This document shows positions 24,242 through 31,704 of a stretch of 64,000 bases of DNA, piece after piece. How positions within the stretch are numbered: the first letter of the stretch is position 1; each line of letters starts with the position of its first letter. The position numbers were made by a program, and so were the translations under genes. The notes beneath the pieces are model-generated. The model ran no database searches and had not been told where the DNA came from. It was given only the letters and a program-made list of their open reading frames with translations. The stretch is from Ctenosaura bakeri (lineage: Eukaryota > Chordata > Lepidosauria > Squamata > Iguanidae): NCBI GenBank assembly GCA_948474755.1, contig CAOLHI010001031.1, forward strand, positions 1 to 64,000, in the 5' to 3' direction.

Positions 24242-24386
24242 ACATTAGGAGCTTTTGCGCCTGCGCGGTAGTGTTCGGAAACTTCTAGAGCTTGTTAGCT
24301 TGGCGGGAACCCTTCCCCCACACTGGTACTGCGCATGCTCCTCCCGCCGAGCAACAGTCTCTCCTCAGTTCTGTCGTCCGCCGTAG
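24242..24386. repeat. Left inverted terminal repeat of DIRS-B
   Basis: ACATTAGGAGCTTTTGCGCC ... CTCCTCCCGCCGAGCAACAG is repeated inverted at 30152-30303 with about a dozen mismatches. Rich in CpG and without a TATA box. The outer 55 bp (24187-24241) are matched instead by the internal complementary region. Confidence 0.92.
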
Positions 24387-24426
24387 AACCTACAGGGACC
24401 TGAGAAGTGGGGAAGGAAGGGCGGGT

Positions 24427-24522
24427 ATGTGTGAGGGCACAGATGACCACTCGAAGAACCACAGTTACAGGTAAGCAACCTGTTCTTCTTCTTCGTGGTC
24501 TCTGTGCCTCACACATTAGGAG
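24427..24522. repeat. Internal complementary region of DIRS-B
   Basis: 24427-24485 is the reverse complement of the left outer end 24187-24245 with one mismatch (CTCGAAG here, CTTGAAG at the end, a CpG-to-TpG change). 24484-24522 is the reverse complement of the right outer end 30291-30328. The region thus spells the head-to-tail junction of the element ends, as in DIRS1. Confidence 0.93.
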
Positions 24523-24558
24523 ACTGTGTAGCTTACCGGTTGGATGGCGGGTCAGGTC

Positions 24559-25902
24559 CTAGAGTATGGAAGCCAGCACCTCACGGCCGAACCAAGCATC
24601 TCTGCGCGACCGGCAGTCGAGTCTGTAGTGGCGAACGAAGGTCGATGGCTGGGACCAGGTCGCCACACGGCAGAGTTCGTGCAGGTCTACTCCTTGCAGG
24701 AGGGCCGCAGAAGTTGCCTCAGCTCTGATGGAGTGGACTCGAAGCAGAGCTGGCGGAGGCTTCCTCGCAAGCTCGTACGCCAGCCGTATAGTCTGTACCA
24801 CCCACTTGGAGAAGCGCTGGGTGGACACTTTGTGGCCCTTCCGACGCTGTCCGTAGCATATGAAGAGATGTGGTGTCTGTCGGAAGGGAGCAGTTCTATC
24901 CTGGTAGAAGGCCAGAGCCTGACACACGTCCAGGGAGTGAAGGGACCACTCCAGTGGTGCCGTCGGGTCCGGGAAGAAGACAGGCAGGATGATGTCCTGG
25001 TTGAGATGGAAGATGGACACCACCTTCGGCAGGAACGAGATGTCAGGTCTGAGGACCACCTTGTCTCTGTGGAAGACGAGGAAGGGCTCGTCCACTCGGA
25101 GAGCTGTTATCTCACCCGCTCGTCTCGCCGAGGTAACAGCAACAAGAAAGGCAGTCTTTAAGGTGAGCAGCCTCTCATCCGAGGTCGCCATAGGTTCAAA
25201 GGGTGGCTTCGTAAGCTGCGACAGCACCAGCGACAGGGACCAGGGCGGCAGCGGCAGCGATACTGGCGGGTAGAGGTGTTGCAATCCCTTCAGGAACCAC
25301 TTAACGGTATCGTCTCTGAAGAAGGCTGATGCCAAGGATCGTGGCGGTTGGTATGCCACGATCGCAGAGAGGTACACCCTCAGGGACAGGAACGCCAGGC
25401 CCTGCTGGCGAAGATGAAGAAGAAAGTGGAGAACAGTGGGGAGCCTGGCAGGCAATACCGGCTCAAGCCTCTCTTCAGCGAAGGCCAGGAAACGTCGCCA
25501 CTTGTATTCGTAGTTGCGACAGGTGGATTCTTTCCTGGCCGCGACGAGGACGTTACCGAGCACGGGATCATCTAGTGCGATATCCTCCAGGCATGAAGGG
25601 CCAGGCATGGCAGGTCCGGATGGAGGACGCGGCCGCTGGAGTGGGAGAGCAAGCCCAGTGTCGGTGGTAGCCGGAGAAGATTGCCTCGTGCAGCTTGTAG
25701 CAGGAGTGTGAACCAGTGCTGCCTCGGCCAGTACGGGGCCACCAGGATCGCGTCGGCTCGGTTGGCTAGGATCTTTGATATCGTCCGGCCGAGCAGCGGG
25801 AACGGTGGGAACGTGTACAGGAGTTCCCCGGTCCACGGGAACTGGAAAGCGTCCCCAATGGAGGCTCGATCGTGGCCTGCTCTCGGACAGAATCAGCTGC
25901 AC
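24559..25902 (-). CDS. DIRS-B tyrosine recombinase (YR), uninterrupted
   Basis: 447 codons. DIRS YRs integrate a circular double-stranded DNA copy by site-specific-type recombination, without an integrase. Residues 1-100 overlap the methyltransferase-like domain in another frame, so translation may really begin near Met99 (MPGPSCLEDIALDD). Residues 115-190 form the N-terminal core-binding part (CRNYEYKWRRFLAF). The catalytic fold shows Arg261 (TSARRAGEITAL), HxxR at 390-393 (HSIR), Trp416 (TWSQPSTF) and the candidate nucleophile Tyr426 in FVRHYRLD. All expected catalytic residues are present. It is the last gene of the element; the internal complementary region starts 37 bp after its stop. 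DIRS-C has the same gene with one stop. Confidence 0.93.
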   Translation of the reverse strand: MQLILSESRPRSSLHWGRFPVPVDRGTPVHVPTVPAARPDDIKDPSQPSRRDPGGPVLAEAALVHTPATSCTRQSSPATTDTGLALPLQRPRPPSGPAMPGPSCLEDIALDDPVLGNVLVAARKESTCRNYEYKWRRFLAFAEERLEPVLPARLPTVLHFLLHLRQQGLAFLSLRVYLSAIVAYQPPRSLASAFFRDDTVKWFLKGLQHLYPPVSLPLPPWSLSLVLSQLTKPPFEPMATSDERLLTLKTAFLVAVTSARRAGEITALRVDEPFLVFHRDKVVLRPDISFLPKVVSIFHLNQDIILPVFFPDPTAPLEWSLHSLDVCQALAFYQDRTAPFRQTPHLFICYGQRRKGHKVSTQRFSKWVVQTIRLAYELARKPPPALLRVHSIRAEATSAALLQGVDLHELCRVATWSQPSTFVRHYRLDCRSRRDAWFGREVLASIL

Positions 25903-27374
25903 TTCGCGTTTTCCCTGGTCGCGAAGAGATCAATCGACGGTTCGCCCCAGCGGTCTCGAATCAGTCTGAACGCCTCTCCAGAGAGAGACCATTCGTGGTG
26001 AGATGAGGTGTCCCCGCTGAGGGCGTCTGCTGTGGTGTTCTCCTGCCCGGTCAGGTGAACAGCCACAGGATGTATTTGTAGGCAAACGCACCAGTCCCAC
26101 AGGGCGAGGGCGATGTTCAGCAGAGTTGCGGAGTGAGTCCCTCCTTGTCTGTTGACGTAACAGACGGCAGTGGTGTTGTCTGTCAGGATCAGGACTGTGC
26201 GGCCGGCGACGACGTGGCGGAACGCCCGTAGAGCTTTCGAAATGGTGAGTAGCTCGAGGGCGTTGATGTGAAGAGCCGTCTCGTCGCCATTCCATCTGTC
26301 GCGGACTTTGAGATTGCCGCAGTGGGCACCCCATCCGTAGAGGGAGGCGTCGGTCGTTACTGTCACCTTCGGTGTCAGCTGTCGGAAGGGCATCCCTGAC
26401 AGCAGGTTGTCTCGTGATTGCCACCATCGGAGAGACAAGCGGACTCCTTCTGGCAGCTGCAATCGAATGCTCTGTTCGTCTCGCAGGGGGTCGAATATGC
26501 GGACGAACCAGTGTTGAAGGAGTCTTGCCCTCAGCCTGGAGAGGTAAGTGACCGCAGTCATTGAGGCCATGTAGCCCAGCAGCTGCTGGATCCTCCTCGC
26601 AGACAGGGTGGAAGCCGCGTGTGCGTGGACGGCGGCTTGGATCAAGGTCTGCGCCCGAGTCTCTGGCAGGTACGCCTTGGCGGACATGGAGTCCAGAGTG
26701 GCGCCGATGAAGTCCAGTGTCCTCGCCGGCTCGAGGTGGGACTTCTTCGGGTTGACCTGTAATCCGAGACGGGTAAAGAGTGTCAACGTCATGTGGACGT
26801 CGTGGTAAAGTCTTTGTTCGCAGGACGCCACCAAGAGCCAATCGTCTAGGTATGGGTAGATAGACCGAGGCACCCTTCGTCCGCAGGAACGATACCACCG
26901 GGGCCATGCATTTGGTAAAGACCCTGGGGGCAGTCGAGAGTCCGAATGGCAGCACCTTGTACTGGTAGCAGATGTCGTCAACTGCGAAGCAGAGGTACCG
27001 TCTGTGTTGCGGGCGAATGGCGATGTGGAAGTAGGAGTCTCGGAGATCAATGGAAGCGAACCAGTCCCCTCGATGGAGAAACGGCAAGATCGACGGTAGC
27101 GTGACCATCTTGAACCTCTTGGGGCAGATGTAGTTGTTCACCCCTCTGAGATCGAGGATCGGTCAAAGAGAGCCGTCGGGCTTCGGTACCGTAAAGTACC
27201 GGAGAAGAAGCCGGTGAAACTGGCTTTTGACGGGAACCGTTCGATTGCTCCTTTCTGGAGGAGGGACTGGATCTCTTCCAGGAGGACCAAGCTTGACGGA
27301 GTGGAGTAGTAAACGCGTCGAGGCGGAATATCTTGAAACTCAATGGCGTAGCCAAGACGGACGATGGAAAGCAC
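25690..27374 (-). pseudogene. DIRS-B pol: RT / RNase H / methyltransferase-like, four lesions
   Basis: Reverse transcriptase: EEIQSLLQKGAIERFP (about 27270), SIDLRDSYFHIAIRPQHRRY (about 27040), VLPFGLSTAPRVFTKCM (about 26925), catalytic PYLDDWLLVAS (about 26845). RNase H keeps all four acidic residues: TTDASLYGWGAHC, INALELLTI, LTDNTTAVCYVNRQGG, NTTADALS. The methyltransferase-like end contains IDLFATRENAKC and, past a stop, GDAFQFPWTGELLYTFPPFP and VAPYWPRQHWF. Lesions against DIRS-C: a 1-nt deletion near 27200; TGA at 27163-27165 where C has an Arg codon; a 4-nt duplication near 26866-26873 just before the YLDD box; and TGA at 25893-25895. It overlaps the 5' end of the YR frame. Confidence 0.9.
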
Positions 27375-27542
27375 CCAAGAGTCCGTAGTGATGTGTTGCC
27401 ACTCTGACAGGTGTCGAGCTAAGGTCGGTCTGATTTCGAGGGCAGGTGGAAGGCTGAAGATCGGTAGGTGGTGAGGCGGCCTGCTGGGCAGGTCAAAACC
27501 GTGACTTTGTGTCAGAGGACTTCTTAGACGAGGTTGGGCGTG

Positions 27543-29984
27543 TCAGAAGAACTGCCTAGCAGACGACCCCGAAGAAGACCTCGAGGAACCAGAATGGGCT
27601 GACCTCTGGAAGGACGAGGTCAACGACTTCCTCCACGATTCACGGAAAGCAGGCGGCCTGCGGGCCTGCGAGGATGGATGGAGGTCGATCTTTTTGGCCG
27701 TCAGTCTCGCCTTGATCAGGTTGTCCAACAATTCATCTGTCGATGCATTGAACAGGCCCTCGCCATCAAAGGGGAGGTCCTCGATCCTCCTTCGAGTGTC
27801 CTCCTGAATGTCCGCCGGTCTTAGCCAGGTGTGGCGGCGCAAGCCAACGGATCCTGCCATGACCCTCGACGCAATCTCCACAGCGTGTCGAGAGGAGACG
27901 ATCTGCTGGCAGGAGATCGCCACCGCCTCGTTGAAGATCATGGCAGTGGCCTGGCGGATGTCCTCCGGCACCGATTCTATGGCCGGGGAGAGGCAATCGA
28001 GGACCTTGCGCAGGTATGCCGCGAGGCAAGCCTGCGTGTTGGACACCTGTATATGCAAGGAGGCGGCAGAGTAGAACCTCCTGGCATAGGCGTTCAACTT
28101 ACGACCCTCCTTGTCCGGTGGGGTGGTATGTTGTCTGCCGCCCCCCTTCGTCTGAGCTGACTCGACGACCACAGAGTTTGGTGCAGGGTGGTTGACGAGA
28201 TACCCAGCGTTATCCTTCTGCACCCTGTATAGATGTTCCAGCCTCTGCGGTATCGGCTGCGCCGATGCCGGTCTGTCCCACGCGGACTTCACAATCTTCC
28301 CAATGAGAAGGAGAAGAAGCAACGGGGCGGTGGCAGGTTGCCTCCCTTCAACCATTGAGAAGACCGGGTCGTCATCCTCCGGTTCTACGTCCGCAATCTT
28401 GAGGCCAAGGGTCGTGGCCATCTGAAGCAGCATCGCGGAGAACTGTTGGATGTCCTCCAGAGCTGAGTCGGGAACCGGATCTCCGAACCACAAAGGAGGG
28501 GACTCCTGTGAAGCAGCCTCTGAGACGTCCGACTCGGCGCTGGAATCGTAGGACTCGGAGCTGGGTGAGTCCTCCCGCTGCTCCCGCTCTGGCTCTTTCG
28601 TCTTGGCCACTGTCTTAGCCTTTTTAGGCTTGTCCGCAGTGGCAACGGGAACCGTGGAGGTGTCCCGTTTTGGAGCAGCGACCACCGACTTCACCTTCTT
28701 GGTGGTGACAGGTGTTGTCTGGCAGGCTGTTGTGGCCGTGGCCTGCTTCGTCACCACCGATTCTACAGGGCACGTTGCCGTAGCAGTAACCCTGGGAGGC
28801 GGCGATACCGCACGGTATCGAGGTGAAGGCTCCCTCGCTCTATGGTATCGAGGCGAGGGAGAGCGGCTGAGGGAGCGGTCAGCGCGGCGGTGGTCAGCCG
28901 GGGAACGGCTTCGGTGCCTTCGATACCGACGGCCTTCTCTTTCTGGAGAGCGGGAGCGAGATTGACGGCGTTCGCGTTGAGGTGACTGGGACCTCCGGAA
29001 GGTCTCCCAGCGCCTCGGCTCACGGTGGTACCGATCCCGGTACGATGGAGAGTGTGACCGATAGGACGCCAGGCGCTCTCTCCACTCAGATTCCCTGGCG
29101 TACCTGGCCACATATGACACTGAGGTATATCTGGAGGCAGAAGAGCAGGGTTGTTCCTCTTGGATTCCCCATGGGGTCGGCGATCTTTGCGGTAGCTCCG
29201 AAGAGCGTGACCGAGATCTAGCCGATACCAAGCACCTTTCTGGGGAAGCAGAGACTTGCCGGGATGGTCTGTGCTGCAGGTCAGCCGACCTGCGGCGGCT
29301 CGGAGGGCGGTGGTGATGTTCCTCCACCAGGGTTGGAGGGTCCTCCACCGGCGAGTCCGGGCGCTCTTGTGACACGTCTTCGATCTGGTCATCTGAGAGA
29401 TCGGCCGGCTCGCTTTGCCCTTTTGAAGGCTCAAGAGTCGGAGGAGGAGTGGGAGGACGAACGTCCCCAGCCGGGGAGCGCTTCTTCTCCTTCCTCTTCT
29501 TCTTCTTGTCCTTCTCTTTTTCCTTTCCCTTGTCTCTGTCCGGATCAGGGCGTTTCTTCTGAGGCGTCTCTTTGGCCGGAGCCTCAGCCTTCCTCGTCGT
29601 CAAGGAACCTTTAGGTGCCTTGGCAGCCGCCGACAGCTTCGGGATCCTCGGTAACGCCGAGATGGGCGTTCTTGTCGCCAGTACCGAGCCCGATACCGAC
29701 AAAGTAGACGGAACGGCAGCCGCCGATACCGTCGATGGTGTGGTCGCCTTCCTGTCGGCCATTTTGGATTGGGAGGTCTCTTCAATCGCCTTCAAAGACT
29801 GCTCCCAACAGAAAGATTTTACTCTCGAAGACCTGTTGCGGAGAGTTTGAGAGGTGAACTCCCGACAAATTGGGCAAGTCCGAGTGTTGTGAGACTCGCC
29901 CAAGCAGAAGAGACACTCCTTATGGCCGTCGGAAAGAGCGACCTTACGCCCACACGACACACAGTTTTTAAACAGCGCGGACAT
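27543..29984 (-). CDS. DIRS-B gag-like protein, uninterrupted
   Basis: 813 codons from the ATG at 29982-29984; the frame is open up to 30251 in the terminal repeat, but this Met is conserved with DIRS-C (MSALFK). The N-terminus has C8, C11, C24, C27, H32, C37 and C40 (CVSCGRK ... CLFCLGESHNTRTCPIC), which looks like a small zinc-binding fold, not the usual retroviral CCHC knuckle. Then comes a Lys/Pro-rich part (KEKEKDKKKKRKEKKR), an Arg/Ser-rich middle resembling SR proteins (SRSRSSELPQRS, RQSRSRSPEREGRRYRRHRS), an acidic Ser part (SPSSESYDSSAESDVSE) and a conserved C-terminal half (VSNTQACLAAYLRKVLDCL, SSRHAVEIASRVMAG). It probably binds and packages element RNA; that role is inferred from its position as first ORF. 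Confidence 0.88.
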   Translation of the reverse strand: MSALFKNCVSCGRKVALSDGHKECLFCLGESHNTRTCPICREFTSQTLRNRSSRVKSFCWEQSLKAIEETSQSKMADRKATTPSTVSAAAVPSTLSVSGSVLATRTPISALPRIPKLSAAAKAPKGSLTTRKAEAPAKETPQKKRPDPDRDKGKEKEKDKKKKRKEKKRSPAGDVRPPTPPPTLEPSKGQSEPADLSDDQIEDVSQERPDSPVEDPPTLVEEHHHRPPSRRRSADLQHRPSRQVSASPERCLVSARSRSRSSELPQRSPTPWGIQEEQPCSSASRYTSVSYVARYARESEWRERLASYRSHSPSYRDRYHREPRRWETFRRSQSPQRERRQSRSRSPEREGRRYRRHRSRSPADHRRADRSLSRSPSPRYHRAREPSPRYRAVSPPPRVTATATCPVESVVTKQATATTACQTTPVTTKKVKSVVAAPKRDTSTVPVATADKPKKAKTVAKTKEPEREQREDSPSSESYDSSAESDVSEAASQESPPLWFGDPVPDSALEDIQQFSAMLLQMATTLGLKIADVEPEDDDPVFSMVEGRQPATAPLLLLLLIGKIVKSAWDRPASAQPIPQRLEHLYRVQKDNAGYLVNHPAPNSVVVESAQTKGGGRQHTTPPDKEGRKLNAYARRFYSAASLHIQVSNTQACLAAYLRKVLDCLSPAIESVPEDIRQATAMIFNEAVAISCQQIVSSRHAVEIASRVMAGSVGLRRHTWLRPADIQEDTRRRIEDLPFDGEGLFNASTDELLDNLIKARLTAKKIDLHPSSQARRPPAFRESWRKSLTSSFQRSAHSGSSRSSSGSSARQFF

Positions 29985-30151
29985 AAGACAACGAAAAAAA
30001 AGGAAGGAAGAAACGTTGAAAAAGTCTGAATTCACCAAGTCCGAGGGAAGTCCGAGAGAGAGGTCGAGAAACAGTCCGAAATAGTCAAAAAACCGTGAAG
30101 CACACAAGCCAAGCAAAGGAATATCGAGGAACAAGCCGAAGAACCTTCCGT

Positions 30152-30303
30152 ATGCGATGGCGGATGAAAAAGAACTGAGGAGAGACCGTTGCTTGGCGGG
30201 AGGAGCATGCGCAGTACCGGCGTGGGGGAAGGGTTCCCGCCAAGCTAACAAGCTCTAAAAGTTTCCGAACGCTACCGCGCAGGCGCGAAAGCTCCTAATG
30301 TGT
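30152..30303. repeat. Right inverted terminal repeat of DIRS-B (element 5' end)
   Basis: Inverted partner of 24242-24386 (GGCGGGAGGAGCATGCGCAG ... CGCGCAGGCGCGAAAGCTCC). CpG-rich and TATA-less, so transcription probably starts from a CpG-type promoter here; this is inference. The outermost bases 30304-30328 reappear in the internal complementary region. Confidence 0.92.
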
Positions 30304-31690
30304 GAGGCACAGAGACCACGAAGAAGAACTGTTTCTATTTGTATGTTTAATGAGATATTCAAACAGTTGAGGGTCTTGAAGAGATTGGGGAGCTTGTGGT
30401 GGATATCACTAACAATCCCAGTCCTGGTGGCGGGACGGCTCAGAACTTAAAGCGACAACAAGCATACATTGAAATATCGGAGAAATATCTGAGATGAGTT
30501 CTGGGCTGTAAAGTCATAGAAGGGTGTGGGGAAGACAGGTTGCAATGAGAATAATGGTATAAGCTGGAAGCAATAAGATAACAGTTATTGAGCAGTGTGG
30601 TTTATTTGGAACGTGAATTGTCTCCTGCTTTTTTCTGTTCGTGTCTGGACTCCTGGGATTGTTGTGGCTATAACTCTGCGATAGAAGGTCAACTAAGCAA
30701 AACAATCTCTCTTCCTGTTTAACTGCCCGGATTCAAAGTGACCATGAGAAGACAAAGGAAAGTAAGAAATGAACTCTGGGTAGCTGGCCAGAGATGGGAG
30801 GGGTGTAAAGAAGGCGAATTTTGAAATAGATCTGAATTTGTAATGTATTTTGACACTGTAAAAGAAGTTCATATATTGGAATGTTAAATTGGAATTAATA
30901 TGGTCATTGAAGTTGTTAAAGGGACGAAGGGGTTTGTGTGATGGGGGAGCCGTGTCAGATTCATTTACGATGGTTCCCCACCCTCTGGGGTGTAATGGCC
31001 TCTAAGCGTCGATAAGCAATACAGAATTTTTTTAGATATGAGTTTGGCCGTGGAATCCCAGATGGGGAGGGGAGGTAGTGATGTGGCAAGACACGGTGTA
31101 GTGATGTAAACGAAGCAGTACGTACTTTAACAAACATAAGCTTACAACAATTAAAAAGTAAATAAATAAATAAATAAAATATTAATAAAGACAGTGAGAA
31201 AGAGGTTAAACAGCAATATGGAAAACAGTTGGAAGCAGGACAGAGAATAATTCAGGGTGGATGTTGATGTAACAGCTCAGAATGCTAGAAAATATATAGT
31301 CAATGATTGGAGGAATCTATAAGAGGAGAAGAGGGGAAGAAAATAGATACAGACTTTAATTGGGGGAAAAAATTAGGAGACTGAGAACAGACAGATATTT
31401 AGAGAGAAGAAGAAAGGCCAAAAACAGGTAACAGCTGGGAACTATCATTTGACAAGACTGGTTTGGAACGGTGATTGTCAGTGGGATAACTTTAATATAA
31501 AAAGGAAAGGCAAAAAGAGAAGCTTGTTCAAGCATGAAAACAGCAATGTAGTGTGGTACATGATTGTTACTGTGGGCTTCAGGAGGTGGGGATCAAGACA
31601 GGGTGGAAGATCAGAAATATTGCATGTTAAAATACGGTTTAAAGATTGTTTTTATTTTGTGAAACTTAATAAAATTATTATTAAAACAAA

Positions 31691-31704
31691 GAATAGAAAG
31701 GAAG
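31691..31704. repeat. Right target-site duplication of the L1-like element
   Basis: GAATAGAAAGGAAG, identical to 23136-23149, directly after the A-rich tail. Confidence 0.85.

Larger units (their letters stand above)
24187..30328 (-). mobile_element. DIRS-B: best-preserved DIRS-type retrotransposon
   Basis: A 6142-bp minus-strand element inserted in the L1-like element. It has imperfect inverted terminal repeats, a 3'-proximal internal complementary region, an uninterrupted gag-like ORF, a pol region with four lesions, and an uninterrupted YR. No target-site duplication is visible, as expected for YR-mediated integration of a circle. It is close to DIRS-C in every part and clearly further from DIRS-A. 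Its higher G+C and CpG content contrasts sharply with the AT-rich surroundings, a sign of recent arrival. Confidence 0.95.
23150..31690 (+). mobile_element. L1-related, probably non-autonomous retrotransposon, split by DIRS-B
   Basis: Flanked by a perfect 14-bp direct repeat. Without the 6142-bp DIRS-B insertion it is about 2.4 kb. The 5' end (23150-23440) is GC-rich with ATGGCGG-type sequence, a C run and GATCCAGAGGGACGCCGC, like an L1 5' UTR. A 117-codon open stretch at 23835-24188 includes a Leu/Lys/Glu-rich coiled-coil-like part (ELESEYEKQKKFWKKLQKKQ). The 3' end (31640-31690) has TTGTGAAACTTAATAAAATT, nearly the tail of the L1 at 34981-35646. No reverse transcriptase frame is present, so it probably moved using L1 machinery. 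A half-L1 or internally deleted L1 is the best reading. Confidence 0.72.

Noticed and set aside
24544..25161. 205-codon plus-strand frame and other plus frames in 24500-30000
   Set aside because: Shadows of the GC-rich DIRS-B genes on the minus strand.
25930..27141. 403-codon minus frame of DIRS-B
   Set aside because: Only its first ~90 codons are real RT; after the 4-nt duplication near 26870 it is out of frame.
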